A DNA stretch of 64,000 nt from Macrotis lagotis (GCF_037893015.1 NC_133666.1:261194441-261258440); one strand, 5' to 3'; positions 43,953-56,221 are shown, counted from the stretch's first letter. Translations and numbers: made by a program. The notes: generated from the sequence alone by a model not told the origin.

Positions 43953-43990
43953 GATATACATACATATATATATATATATGTATGTATATC
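43953..43990. repeat. Perfect 38-bp palindrome in TA/TG repeat
   Basis: GATATACATACATATATATA is followed by its exact reverse complement, centre near 43971.5. Microsatellite origin is likely. Confidence 0.9.
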
Positions 43991-44009
43991 TGTATATATG
44001 TATATATGC

Positions 44010-45700
44010 CATTAAAAGCAATGAACCTAGCATCTAAACAACATCTTCATTTTCTCTCTCATCCTAGTAATTTTTGCACAGTTATACATAATTAAATATG
44101 TTCAGCTTTTCAACCAGATTCAAATTTTAAACAATTGTATTATAAATAATGTACTATAGCAGTGTTTTCCAAACCATATTCTAATGACTGGCATTCTTCC
44201 CACAAAATATAGAGATTATAGGAGAATTTGATGCTAGTTAATATTTTCTCTTCTAAAATATAAGAATGAATCATACATATTAAAACATTTTTAGGGAGCA
44301 ATTTTTTAGTATTAATATATGCTTAAAACTCTTAACTGGCTCCAAAATTTTCTTGGTCCCTTTATCTCCTCTTTATTTTCAGAAGTGTTTCATAATTTAG
44401 ACACATGGATCAGCAGTTAAAGTAATGTGTAAGTATATTTTAAACTACAATGTGTTCTGACTCAACTGGCTTGGCAAATTTTTAGCTCAAATGGATCTGT
44501 GATCTAATCCATGCTACTCTTCATCATATCTTCCTGTGCACTTGCCACAGGGAGTCTACCCAATGTGTCTGCCATTTTCCTTTCTTTTTCCTAACATTTT
44601 AACTTTATTAGTGAAACCCTTGAGTTGTCATTTCTTACTCTTGTCATTTTCACACGTGAAATTCAAAAAAAGGTAGCCTGAAACACATTTTTTTTTCTGA
44701 GCAATAAAATAATTTAGTAAGAGGGCATGTATCTATTAAAGCAGGACCAATAGCTTGCCTCAGTTTAGTCAAAAGATAAAGAATTGAAAACACAACTTTT
44801 TATAAGACAAAACAAAGAAAATCATACAAATGGTGAAGGGGTTGGCAGCTTCATGGGGGTGAGAGAAACAAGATTTGTTACATTAAGGGAAGTGGTTTTA
44901 CATACACATGTGTGGAACTAAGACTATCCCTTCTGTCTTAGAAAAATGCTTTATGAATTTATGGGACCCAGCTGCATCTCAAAGCCATTAAAAGTGGACA
45001 GAGGATAGCAGACTCACTGACACCTGAGATAAGACCACTTTTAATTGGTCAAGGATGAGGCTAAGTTGGGGCAAGGTCAGCTTGTCCACTCCCAAAGATA
45101 TCCCAGAGATGTCATGGAGTTTCTAAGGAGCTGAAATTATGAGAGATAAGAAGCTTCCTTTGCACAAAGTAATTTACAAGTAGTGCTAAGTTAACAATTG
45201 CTTTAGTGGTTTTATGCCAGTATTGAACTTCTAAATATAGCTCAGTTTTTCTTTAACTAAAATTAATCAATAGGGAGAATAAACTTTGGCATGTAACTGA
45301 AAGAGAGAAAGACAAGACTGAACTTTTGAACTGAGCTTCACTCAGTAAGAAAAAAACTTAGATTATATAGACTACAGAATAAGATTACAGTTTAGGATCA
45401 ATTATAGAGTGAAATTAATTTATAAAATACAAAATAAATATTTGCTTTTCTCATCATGTAGCTAGACAGTTGCATATATAGTCAATTTAATGTTTTAAAA
45501 GTGCCCATACCTCCTAATAGCTGCAAGCAATTGAGGAAACTCTATGACACAAATTATGAATAAGCCTTCATCCTGAACTTCAGGTACTCTGACTTAAGCA
45601 ACAATAAACTTTGTGGACCCCATTTACAATCCTATCACTCTCCAAGAATCTTTCTCTAACTGGGAAACAAGAAAAGACATTTCACATTAAAATTCTAATT
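44010..45700. other. No firm feature
   Basis: AT-rich. 44155-44260 (AGCAGTGTTTTCCAAACC) may be an old DNA transposon end; I cannot assign it. No exon or RNA gene seen. Confidence 0.35.
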
Positions 45701-45704
45701 ATGA

Positions 45705-45960
45705 AGCATCTAGGTGGTGCAAGGAATAGAAAACTGAGTCAGTCAGGAAGACCTGAGTTCAAATCCAGTCTCATATATTTATTAAATGTGTGACCCTTAT
45801 GTTCCTTACCTTTGTGCATCAATTTCCTCAAATGCAAGTAGGAATAATAACAGTCTCTGTCTCACAGGGTTGTAGTGAGGATGAACTAAGACAGTATTGT
45901 GAAGCCATCAGCACAGTGATTGACTCACAATAGATCCTATATAAATGCTTATTCCTTTCT
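45705..45960 (+). repeat. CORE-SINE (MON1/THER1-like), near full length
   Basis: GAAGCATCTAGGTGGTGCAAG, GAAGACCTGAGTTCAAATCC, TCACAGGGTTGTAGTGAGGAT, ATCCTATATAAATGCTTATT. Confidence 0.85.
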
Positions 45961-46519
45961 TTATTCTTTCCCTTTCTTATTAGAATCTTGAGATTGACTT
46001 AATCTACAGTTTTTTCATACTTTATACTTCCATGGTACCCCAGCTAAACAAAACAAAACAGAAAATGCTATAGTGAACCTTGACAAAATTCCCTTCCTGT
46101 GCTTTCTTCTCATACTTTCCTTCCTAAACAATTCAGTTTCCACTTTCATCTGCCAGTCAGGTTCGTGATACCCTGGAAATTTAAACTCTCAAGTGTTGAC
46201 AAATTGCCCTTTTACCTTAATCTCTTGCTCCAGATTCTAGAACACAATGAAGTTCAACTTTCTTTTGGAGACATCATCTCTTTTTACCTTCTTCAGATCT
46301 GACTATTCTCTTTTTCCCTCCTTCCCATTTCCCACCTCTAATTAGATGGAGTTAGCATTACTATGTCCAGATTCTTTTTCTGCTGTCAACATCCATCAAT
46401 CTCTATTCTTTTAAAGATCTCACCAAATTTTTATCATCAATTCCAGATTTTTTGCTCTCATCTCATGATTCAAGGACATTCTCCCTCCTTCTTCAATGAA
46501 CTCAGTAAAGTCAGTTTTT
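45961..46519. other. Unassigned, possibly old LINE
   Basis: Pyrimidine-rich sequence with short frames (46099-46302, 46363-46554). It could be an old LINE ORF2 relic, but I find no diagnostic block. Confidence 0.35.
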
Positions 46520-46990
46520 CTCTCTACCCTAATTGGATTTCTCTTGGCAGGTAGACTCCCAAGCATTTTATATTGTCTGCAGTTACTTTAAATGAAATTT
46601 TCCTATCTCTCTCTCTCTCTGTTGGATTTTGTTGGCAAAATATAGATTTGTGTGGGGTTATTTTATAACCTGCAACTTTGTTGAAGTTGTTAATTGTTTC
46701 AACAAAGTTTCTAGTTGATTCTCTAAATATATCATTATACCATCTCAAAGAGTAATAGTTTTGTTTCCTTATTGCTTATTTTTATTCCTCCAATTGCTTT
46801 TTCTCATCTTTTTTGCTATTGTTTTACTTAGAGGATTAATCAAAAACCTAATTGTGATATACTATTGCATTTTCTAAGGGGTATTTTATTTAAAATTTTT
46901 GCATCAGTATTAATTATTGTAATTGGTCTATTGTTTTTCTCTTTCTCCTTTTTTTCCCTCTCTAGTTTAGGTATCTTATCTATAAATGAA
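46520..46990 (-). mobile_element. L1 ORF2 fragment (RT 3' part)
   Basis: The minus-strand frame 46748-46524 reads NNFNKVAGYKITPHKSIFC and KCLGVYLPREIQ, matching L1 ORF2 'NFSKVSGYKINxxKS' and 'KYLGIxLxRE'. Further RT text continues to about 46990, decayed. Confidence 0.8.
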
Positions 46991-46999
46991 GGAAAAACC

Positions 47000-47520
47000 T
47001 GCTAGAGTGAGAGAAAAATTGAACACTTTATTCACAAATCCTGCAGGATATGGGTGCCTCACCTAGTGTGAGGCACAAGGTGGAGGAATTACATCAGGTA
47101 TTATATGGTCTTTAGAAACTCCCCTCCCACCTGTATTTGAATTACAGTTTAAGAGACCCACCCATCCCATGACATGTCCCTAATATAATTCCCTGCATCA
47201 TATGACACATTATATTGATGAACTCAATCTTCACAGGGGGTATGGGATAATATTCAATTACCTAATTATACAAACTCAGTTGCATTAGGTCAAGATCTCT
47301 AGGCTACTCTTGACAGATTAAGGACTAGTTTCTTCTAATCTTAGGTTTGTCATTTTTGGAATGGGATTAGGAAAACTCTCCCAGTTTTGTGATTGGCTGC
47401 ATCCACTCCCTCTTTGTAATGGATTTCATAGGGACCATCCACCCTGTTGAAGATCAACAACGCCCTACATTCCTCATTTCATAGGGACCATCCACCCTGT
47501 GAGGACCAACATCGCCCTCA
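47000..47520 (-). mobile_element. Solo LTR (endogenous retrovirus-type)
   Basis: The block begins TGCTAGAGTGAG and ends GCCCTCA on the plus strand (TG...CA ends). On the minus strand it has a GTGAATAAAGTG polyadenylation signal near the 3' end. Internal text (ACTAATCTTAGGT-type, CTCTCCCAGTTTTGTGATTGG) recurs at 57.9-58.05 kb, showing a dispersed family. A 53-bp tandem duplication lies at its U3 end. AAACC beside both ends may be a 5-bp target duplication with an ambiguous boundary base. No coding region. Confidence 0.65.
47423..47520 (-). repeat. 53-bp tandem duplication in LTR
   Basis: ATTTCATAGGGACCATCCAC, continuing CCTGT, occurs exactly at 47423-47447 and 47476-47500. Each copy is followed by related GA.GA.CAACA.CGCCCT sequence. 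U3 repeats often carry enhancer sites; that role is inferred. Confidence 0.8.
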
Positions 47521-47524
47521 CAAA

Positions 47525-48750
47525 CCAAGGATATGATAATGTTTCCATACTCATTATTTGTCTTAATACTTCTAACTGTAAGGCTCAAAGAAAAAAAGGA
47601 GGTGATTGGGCCAGATCTATAAAGGCAATAATGTTTGAAATTGATTAGAAGAGAAAACATACTTAATATTTTATAACTTTATTTCCATGAGGGGCAATAA
47701 GGCAAAAGAAGGAATGAATAAATATGTAGACCATGAATTAAAGAATAAAAGTTCAAAAAAGGTAAACAAAAAAGAGGGAATAATAAAAAGAATAAAATCA
47801 ATAACTCTCTTTTGAAAAAAGAACAGAAAAAGAAATACACTAAAAACCAGAAGAAGTTGGAAGGGAAATGAAGACGAGTATCCTTATTTTCCACTTAACT
47901 AAAAAGAAGAGAGAATCAAAAAGAGAAAGAGAAGAATCCAAAGAAATCAAAATCAAAAATACAAAACTATTGGCAATTGACAAATGAGGGGGGTGGAATT
48001 GAGGGTAGGAATAAGCAAGACTGTAGGAATACGGTTCCTTCATACTAGAATAAGTAGAAATAAATGAGGGGGACAAACTACTGACTTAAACAAGAAAGTT
48101 AGAACAAACATAAACCCTAACTTAAAAAAAATTGCTAAACCAAGAAATAAGAAAAAGAGAAAAAAAGATAAACTCAATTCTTATAACAATATGTGAATGA
48201 CTTAAAAATTCAATAAAATAAAAGTTACAAATTGGGGAAACATTAAAACCTACAAAAAGCAAAGGTACTCATAGAATGATATTGTGAAGTTAGGAAAAAA
48301 CTGTCATGTTCTTCTATGATCCTTAAGTTGTCTCTATGCATGAGGTGAATCAAATAAAGGGAACTATAATCATGCAATCAGATAAAGCCAAAATAAAAGT
48401 TCTCAAATAACCTGGAATAAACATTGAAATTTATAAATATGGCAATAAAAAATAAACCGACTCATATAAATATTTAAATTTTGTGGAAAAATTAAAAAAA
48501 TTACAAAAAGATAAAGAAATATAATAATTGTAGTAGACTTAAAAGTTCTAGAAGGAATATTAACAAAAAAAGAAAATATAGAAATCAGCAAAATGATTGA
48601 AAAGTTATAGCCAAACAACTTATGGTACTTTCCAAATGGGACTATTAAATATTTCTCAGTATCATATTTCACTTTTATAAAAACTGATCCTATCGTCACA
48701 GTACAGATAAATTGAAAATGAATAATAAAAGGTAAAAATATCAAACAGAT
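47525..48750. other. A-rich sequence, unassigned retroelement relic likely
   Basis: Strongly A-rich on the plus strand (LINE- or gag-like bias) with no open frame on that strand. A block near 48610-48700 (TTATGGTACTTTCCAAATGGG, TTTCACTTTTATAAAAACTG) may be decayed retroelement coding sequence. Family not recognised. Confidence 0.4.
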
Positions 48751-48754
48751 CTTG

Positions 48755-48985
48755 CTGTTATTCATTTGTTTTCAGTCATGTCTGACTCTTTGTAACCCCA
48801 CTTGAAGTTTTCTGGGCAAAGGTATTATAATAGTTTGAGGTGTCCATCTTTAGTTCATTTCATAGATGAGGAAACTGATGGGGTCACACAGCTAGTTGGT
48901 GGCCTGAGGCCAGATGTCCTCAGAAAGATGAGTCTTTCTGTTTCCAGATCTGGCAGTCTATCTACTGGGCCACCTAGCTGCCTGT
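48755..48985 (-). repeat. Marsupial Mar1-type SINE, reverse
   Basis: TTTTCAGTCATGTCTGACTC, GTAACCCCACTTGAAGTTTTC, ATTTCATAGATGAGGAAACTG, GGGCCACCTAGCTGCC. Confidence 0.88.
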
Positions 48986-48989
48986 AGAT

Positions 48990-49140
48990 TTTCAGGTTTG
49001 TTTGTTTGTTTGATTGATTGTTTTTGCAAGGCAAGAGGTCACACAGCTAGGTAATTATTAAGTGTCTGAGGCTGGATTTAAAGTTAGGCCCTCCTGACTC
49101 CAGGGCCATTGCTCTATCCACTGCACTACCTAGCTGCCCC
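48990..49140 (-). repeat. WSINE-type SINE (internal deletion)
   Basis: A (TTTG)n/(ATTG)n tail leads into TTTTTGCAAGGCAAGAGGTC. The GGGGTTAAGTGGCTTGCCC block is missing. ACACAGCTAGGTAATTATT to CTACCTAGCTGCCCC follows. Confidence 0.9.
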
Positions 49141-49334
49141 TATGTATTTTCTAAAGACATTAAATAGACTTCATAGTGTCGCCAGGATCACAGTACTAGA
49201 TCATCTCAGTACCCTCTGCAGTCTCTGACTTTGCAATGAGTTTCTCTCAAAACCTCCTTTCAAGGAGGGCACCTTGGTCATGGATCTCTTCAATTCTCAT
49301 GCAGGCACACTCTATTGTACTTTTCCAGTACCTC

Positions 49335-49490
49335 TCTCAAACCCCAGTTCTTTCCCTTCCTCTTCTATCAGCTTTCTTTTGTATATTGTTTTCCCCAATT
49401 AGATTCTAAGCTCCTAGAGGGCAGGGATTGTTTTTCCTTTTTCTTATTTGTATCAATAGTACTTAGTCCAGTGCCTGGAACTTAAGTTTC
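49335..49490 (+). repeat. L2 3' tail
   Basis: AAGCTCCTAGAGGGCAGGGA, CAATAGTACTTAGTCCAGTGCCTGG: L2 3' end, forward. Confidence 0.65.
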
Positions 49491-49519
49491 AGAGATTCAT
49501 TTAAAGTAATCCTAAGGTG

Positions 49520-49900
49520 AAAAAGTCATCCCTAAAATTATATGCTAACAAAGTAAGAAAAGAGAGGATTAATGAACTGAACATGCATTTTAAAAAGTAA
49601 CAACCACCAAAATAAATGCAAAGTAAACAACAAGAAAAGAATATCTTGTAAATCAGAGGAGAAATGATAAATTGAAAAACAAAAAGACTACAGAATAGAT
49701 AAAATAGAAGCTGGTTTTTTGAACAGACTAAAGAACTGGTAAATTTTTGCAAATCTGATTTAAAAGGTAGGGAAAAAAACAAAATTTTAAAAAAAGGAGA
49801 AATCACAAGAGTACAAAAATAAAAATTATCAGAATTTATTGTATACAGTTATAATGCCAACAAAACTGAAAGCAAAAAAACCTAGAGAACTACCACAGAA
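49520..49900 (+). mobile_element. L1 ORF2 fragment (upstream of RT)
   Basis: The plus strand encodes a decayed NRSWFFEQTKELVNF-like and KILKKGEITR-like sequence, the L1 ORF2 segment between endonuclease and RT. Confidence 0.65.
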
Positions 49901-49981
49901 ATATAAAATACTCAAACTAAAAAGCACCTAAATTGAGATTTTATTTTTAGTTTTTACAGTTATTCTGATAATTGTATTGGG

Positions 49982-50013
<32 letters not shown>

Positions 50014-50149
50014 CTATGTCTATATCTATTTTTTATTTTAAAAAATAGAAAAATTTTGTGGGTAGAAAAACATAAGAGATGATTCATAATATAAAACAAT
50101 AAATTTTGGTTTCAAGAAAACCTATATAATAAATATTAAACATTGTGTT

Positions 50150-50524
50150 AGAAATTGTCCATCTTTTCTTTGCTTCCTTGTAGGTTTTCTTCTATTCTCT
50201 GCTCTGCTTTGTTTACTTTATTTTTTCCCCCTCCTACCTCTTCACACCTCCCCACCCACCCCCTACAATGGCTAAAAATACATACTCATATACACACCCA
50301 CATGGCCATATGTATTCAACCCACCCACACGTATTTAACATTTATTTTTATATACATATATACAAAACCCACATTCATACACATATATAGCATAGATAAA
50401 TATATTAGGTTTGTGTGTATCTTTCATTTTTATAACATTTCCTGAAAGCAAAAACTCCTCCTCACTCCTCTACTCTAATCCTACTCTCCACCTTGTTCTC
50501 CTATTCTTTAATCAACAGCCATTC
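50150..50524 (-). mobile_element. HAL1/L1 copy D, 3' UTR part (tentative)
   Basis: Pyrimidine-rich text (TTCACACCTCCCCACCCACC, TATGTATTCAACCC, CTCCACCTTGTTCTCC) resembles the inverted HAL1 3' UTR. It continues at 52021 once the L1-b insertion is removed. Confidence 0.45.
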
Positions 50525-50540
50525 AAAGAATCCCCTCTCT

Positions 50541-52006
50541 GGTGGATCAGTGGAATAGACTAGATGCAATAAGCAGGAAATGATTATAGTAATCTGCTGT
50601 TCAATAAACCGAAAGAGTTCAACTATTGGGATAAAAACTCTCTCTGATAAAAAACAGTTGGGAAAATTGGAAGTTAGTATGGAAGAAACTTGAATTAGAC
50701 CAACAACTCACACCCTATACCAAAATGGATATAGGGTCTAGACATAAAAACCAATATTATAAGCAAACTAGAAGGGCAGGAGTTTATCTGTCAGATCTAT
50801 GGAAAGGGAAGCAGTTTATAACCAAGGAAGAGATGGAGAACATCGTTAAAAACAAACTAGATAATTCTGATTACTTTACATTAAAAAGTTTTTGCACAGA
50901 CAAAAGCACTGTAACCAACATCAAAGGAAATGTAGTAAATAGGGAAACAATTTTTACAACTAGTATTTCTGACAAAGGACCCATTTCTAAAATATACATA
51001 GAACTGAGCCAAATTTTCAAAAAAAACCCCAAGCCATTCCCCAATTGACAAATGGTCAAAAGATATGCAAAGGCAATTTACAGATGAAGAAATCAAAGCA
51101 ATCCATAGTCATATGAAAAATTGCTCCAAATCATTACTTATTAGAGAAATGCAAATTAAAGCATCTCTGAAGTACCACCTCACACCTCTCAGACTGGCCA
51201 ATATGATCAGAAAGGTCATTGTTGGAAGGGTTGTGGGAAATCTGGGACACTATTACATTGTTGGTGGAGCTGTGAACTCATCCAACTGCTCTGGAGAGCA
51301 ATTTGGAATTTTAACCAAAAGGCCACAAAAATGTGCATACCCTTTGATCCAGCAATACCACTCCTGGATCTATACCCTGAAGAGATTATGGAAAAGGATA
51401 AAAACATCACTTGCACAAAAATATCCATAGCAGCCCTGTTTGTGGTGGCAAAGAATTAGAAATTAAGTGAATGCCCTTCAATTGAGGAATGGCTTAACAA
51501 ACTGTGGTATATGTATGTTCTATTACACTATTGTTCTATTAGAAACCAGGAGGGACAGGAATTCAGGGAAACCTGGAAGAATTTGCATGAAGTGATGCTG
51601 AGCGAGATGTGCAGAACCAGAACACTGTACATCCTAACAGCAACATGGGGGTGATGATCAACCTTGGTGGACTTGCTCATTCCATCAGTGCAACAATCAG
51701 GGACAATTTGAGGCTGTCTGTAATGGAGAATACCATCTGTATCCAGAGAAAGAATTGTGGAGTGCAAACAAAGACCAAAGACTATTACTCTTAACTTAGG
51801 GAAAAAAACTTATCTTAGTAATTTTGCTATCTCTTATACTTTATTTTTCTTCTTATTTCTCTCTCATCACATTCAACTTAGATCAATCTATACCATGGAA
51901 ACAATGTAAAGACTAACAGACTGCCTTCTGTGGGGGTGGGGGGGAGGGAAGCAAGATTAGGGGGAAAATTGTAAAACTCAAAATAAATAAAATCTTTCTA
52001 AAAAAA
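50541..52006 (+). mobile_element. 5'-truncated L1 (copy b), 1.47 kb
   Basis: Starts inside ORF2 (TGGATCAGTGGAATAGACTAG). Encodes IGSRHKNQYYKQTRRAG..., NVVNRETIFTTSISDKGPIS, PKPFPN, MQIKASLKYHLTPLRLANM. The 3' UTR has a G-rich run (51935-51965) and an A-tail. Flanks AAAGAATCCCCTCTCT (50525-50540) and AAAGAATCCTCTCT (52007-52020) form a near-perfect target duplication. Closely related to copies a, d and e. Confidence 0.92.
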
Positions 52007-52170
52007 AAAGAATCCTCTCTATTACAGACCCTTTAATACCCCCTCTTCCCATTAATCTACACACCTTTCTATGTACCCTCTTATTCTATTCCCATACCCT
52101 CTAACTCATTACCTTTCCTATCTCCTCTTATTTCTTTCTGAATTTAGAAAGCATTTATAGCCATATGTGT

Positions 52171-52185
52171 ACAAACACACACATA

Positions 52186-52227
<42 letters not shown>

Positions 52228-52242
52228 TATGTGTGTGTTTGT
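52171..52242. repeat. Perfect 72-bp palindrome
   Basis: The left arm ACAAACACACACATATTTAA (52171-52190) is matched exactly by its reverse complement at 52223-52242. The 32-bp core between them is (TA)16, itself palindromic. It lies in the tentative 3' UTR of HAL1/L1 copy D. Confidence 0.95.
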
Positions 52243-52244
52243 GG

Positions 52245-52724
52245 ATTGTTCCCTTTTTAATTCATTCCTGATTTTTTTAAGAAACACATTCTATTCAGCT
52301 CTACCCCCATCTTTCCTTTGAAATTCCCAATTATTAATCACAATCTTGGATATATCGCTTACATTTCCACATATAGATTAGTAAACAATTTGTCCTTATT
52401 GAGTTCCTTGTAATTAGTCTTCAATATTTACTGTATATTTCTTTTGGTCTTTGTTTGATAAATTTTCTAATAAGTTCAGGTCTTTTTGCAACAAAATCAT
52501 GAAATTCTGGCAATCCATTGAATGGCCATTTTTTTTTCATTCAGAATCATATTTGCTGGGAATATTTTCAGCTGCAACCCCAGTTCTTTTACTCTTTGAT
52601 GTGTTTCAAGATCAGATGTCTTTTAAAGTAGCTTCTGCTAGGTCTTCTATAATTATAATTGTAGTTCTTCCATATTTGAATTTTTTTTCTTGTTACTCTT
52701 AAAAGCAAGAAAACCATTGATCTC

Positions 52725-52725
<1 letters not shown>
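52245..52725 (-). mobile_element. HAL1/L1 copy D, ORF1 3' part
   Basis: The plus text TTTGCTGGGAATATTTTCAGC, AGTAGCTTCTGCTAGGTCTTC and TTCTTCCATATTTGAATTT aligns with HAL1 copy B at 30070-30220 (TTTTGCTAGATGGTTGATTC, AGTTGCTGCTAAGTCCTGTG, CTCCATGATATTTGAATTG). It is older and more diverged than B or C. Confidence 0.7.

Positions 52726-52782
<57 letters not shown>
52726..52782. repeat. (TA)n microsatellite
   Basis: About 25 TA units after TGTGTG, immediately before L1 copy c. Confidence 0.97.
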
Positions 52783-52785
<3 letters not shown>

Positions 52786-54939
52786 TAAGAGCTGGTTTTA
52801 TGAAAAAGCCAATAAAATAGACAAACCTTTAGTTAATTTGATTAAAAAAATAATCAAATTACCAGTATCAAAAATGAAAAGGGTGACCTAACTACCAATG
52901 AGGAGTAAATTAAAGAGATAATTCAGAGGTACTTTGTTGAACTGTATGCCAATAAATTGGATAACCTGAATGAAATGGATGAAAATTTACAAAAATACAA
53001 AATGCCCAGATTAACAGAAGAGGAAATGAATTACTTAAATAACTCCAATTCAGAAAAAGAAATTGAAGAAATCATTAATACACTTCCCAAGAAAAGTCTT
53101 CAGGTCCAGATGGATTTACAAGTGAATGCTATCAGAATTTAAGGAACAATTATTTACTATTCTAACATAGACTATTTAAAAAATAGGAGGAGTTCTGCCA
53201 AATTCCTTTTATGACACCAATATAGTACTGATACCTAAATCAAGAAAAACCAAAAGAGAAAAAGAAAATCATAGACCAATCTCCTTAATGAATATTAATG
53301 TAAAAATATTAAATAAAATGTTAGCAATGAGACTACAGCAAGTTATTACTAGGATAATACACCATGATCCAGTAAGATTTATGCCAGGTAGGCAGGGATG
53401 ATTCAATATTAGGAAAACACTGAACATAATTGAACATATCAATAGCAAAACCAACAGAAATCATAAGATCATCTCAATAGATACTGAAAAAACCTTTGAT
53501 AAAATACAACATCCATTCCTATTAAAAACACTAGAAAGTTTAGGAATAAATTGGAGTTTTCCTTAAAACAATAAATATAAAAAATAAAACCATCAACAAA
53601 TATTATATGTAATTGGAATAAATTTGGAGTATTTCCAATAAAATCAGGGGTGAAATAAGGATGCCCATTATCACTATTACTATTCAATATAGTATTAGAA
53701 ATGTTAGCTGTAGCAATAAGAGAAGAAAAAGAAATTGAAAGAATCAGAATTGGCAATGAGGAAGCAAAGTTTTTGCTCTTTGCAAGATAATATGATGTTA
53801 TACTTAGAGAACCCAAGAAAATTATCTACAAAACTCCTTAAAACAATTAACATGTTCAGCAAAGTAGCAGGATATAAAATAAACCCACAAAAAAATCAGC
53901 ATTTCTATAATGAACAACAAAGTCCAAGAGCAAGAAGAGATAGAAAGAAAAATTCCATTTAAAGTAACTATAGACAATTAAGTGCTTGGAAATCTACCTC
54001 CCAAGGCAAATCCAGAAATTGTATGAACACAATTATAAAGCACTTCTCACCCAAATAAAATCACATCTAAATAATTGGGAAAATGTCAATTGCTCATGGT
54101 TAGGGAGAGCTAATATAATAAAAATGACAATTCTTCCCATATTAAATTGATTATTCAATGCCATACCAACCAAATTACCAAATAACTACTTTACTAAGCT
54201 AGAAAAAATAGTAACAAAATTCACATGGAGCAACAACAGGTCAAGAATAGCAAGGGAACTGATGAAAAAATGTAAGGGAAAGTGGCTTAGCTCTACAATT
54301 TCTAAAACTATATTATAAAACAGTAGTCATCAAAACTGCCTGGTACCGGTTAAGAAATACAATAATGGATCAGTGGATTAGAATAGGTTCAAAAGAAATC
54401 ACAGTAAATGACTACAACAATATACTGTTTGACAAACTCAAAGACATCAGCTTCTGGGATAAGAACTCACTATTTGACAAAAATTGTCGGGAAATCTGGA
54501 AAATAATATAGCAAAAACTAAGCATAGATACACATCTTGCACCCTCTACAAAAATAAGGTAAAAAATGGGTACAGGATTTCGGCATAAAGAGTGACACCA
54601 TAGATAAAGTAATAACCAAGAAATTTTCTTATCAGATCCATGGAAAAAGGATAATTTATGTCCAAGTAAGAATTAGAGTACATTATAAATTGCAAAATGA
54701 ATGATTTTAACTATATTAAATTGAAAAAGTTTTTGCACTAATAAAATCAATGCTGCCAAAATTAGAAGGAAAGCAGAAAATTGGGAAGCAATCTTCACAA
54801 CTAGGAGTTCTGATAAAGGTCTCATTTCTAAAATATATGGAGAATTACATCAAATTTATAAGGTTACAAGTCATTCTACAATTGATAAATGGTTAAAGGA
54901 TATGAATAGACAGTTTTCAAATGAAGACATTAAATATAT

Positions 54940-54976
<37 letters not shown>

Positions 54977-55840
54977 CATATGAAAAATGCTCCAAATCAA
55001 TATTGATTAGAGAAATGCAAATTAAAACAACAATGAGGTGTCACCTCATACATATCAGATTAGCGAAAATCAGAACAAGGGAAAATGATCAATGTTGGAG
55101 AGGTTGTGGGAGGACTGGAACACTGATGCATTGCTGGTGGAGTTGTGAATGGATCCAACCATTCTGGAGAGCAATACGGAACTATGCCTAAAGAACAATA
55201 AAACTATGCCCTTTGACCAGCAATTCCAATTTTAGGTCTATATCCAAATGGGAAAAGTCCTACATATTCCAAAATATTCATAGCAGTAAAGAATTGGAAA
55301 CTGAGGAGATGTCCATCAATTGGGAAATGGTTAAACAAGTTATCATAAATGACTATTATGGAATATTATTATTCTATAAGAAACCATAAATGGTCAGACT
55401 CTAGAGAAGCATGGACTGACTTTTGGGATCTGATGCTGAGTGAAGGGAGTAGAAACAAGAGAACAATATATACATTAACATTGTGAGATGAGCAACCTTG
55501 ATGGAAGCAGTTCTCAGCAGTTCAGGGAGCTAGGACAACTTTTTAGACAGGCTATGGACAATGTTATCCCCATTTAGAGGAAGAAAAACAAAACAAAAGA
55601 AAAAACAACCCTTCAGAATCTGATGAACTCTTTATAAAAATTACCTCTTAGTATCTCTTTCCCTTAATCCTAATTCCTCATACTGAAAATGACTCATCTA
55701 TAAACATGTTTATCAAAAATATGTATGTACAATACTAACCTGTTTGTTGCTGAGGGGAGGGTGGTGGGAAGGGAGGGTGGAAGGAAATTTTCTAACTTAA
55801 AAGTATACATGTGTATATGGATGAAAATAAATAAGAAGTT
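52786..55840 (+). mobile_element. Older L1 (copy c), 3 kb of ORF2 plus 3' UTR
   Basis: ORF2 blocks appear in order: [36 protein letters not shown] with [10 protein letters not shown] before it, [42 protein letters not shown]. The RT catalytic FADD site (about 53775) reads as a frameshifted QDN/AR-stop, and frames break often, so it is dead. Its 3' end differs from copies a, b, d, e. A (TA)n run at 54937-54975 interrupts it. Confidence 0.9.
54937..54975. repeat. (TA)n microsatellite inside L1 copy c
   Basis: About 17 TA units with one AGA interruption replacing part of ORF2. Confidence 0.9.
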
Positions 55841-56215
55841 TGACATTAGAAATATTTTCTTCTTAATTTGGGAGTTTTGGAATTTTGTGATGATATTCCT
55901 GTTAGTTTTCTTTCTAGTGGTGATTTCAGGTGGTGATTAGTAAATTTTTTCTATTTCTATTTTTTTCTCTCTTATTCTAAAATTTCATGACAATTTTCTT
56001 AAATTATTTATTGTATTATTTATCCAAGATTCTTTTTTTGATTGCAGCTTTCAGGTAGTCCAATTATTTTTATGATTTCTCTCTGTTCTCCATATCTATT
56101 GCTTTTCTTGTGAGATATTTCATCTTTTCTTCTATTTTTTCATTCTTTATATTTTATTTATTTCTTCATCTCATAACTTCATTGATTTCCCCTTGTTCCA
56201 AACTAATTTTCTTTT
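55841..56215 (-). mobile_element. HAL1/L1 copy D, ORF1 middle part
   Basis: TTTGTGATGATATTCCTG, AGTCCAATTATTTTTATGA, TCTGTTCTCCATATCTATTGC and TGAGATATTTCATCTTTTC parallel copy B at 30260-30720. It continues the 52245-52725 segment across L1 copy c. Confidence 0.75.
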
Positions 56216-56221
56216 CCTTTT

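Noticed and set aside
52171..52242. Palindrome as terminal inverted repeats of a small DNA transposon
   Set aside because: The arms enclose only a TA run, no target duplication is seen, and the site lies inside a LINE 3' UTR.
53735..53962. 75-codon frame as a possible functional reverse transcriptase piece
   Set aside because: It is L1 copy c ORF2 read past the catalytic site, where FADD is destroyed and frames shift on both sides.
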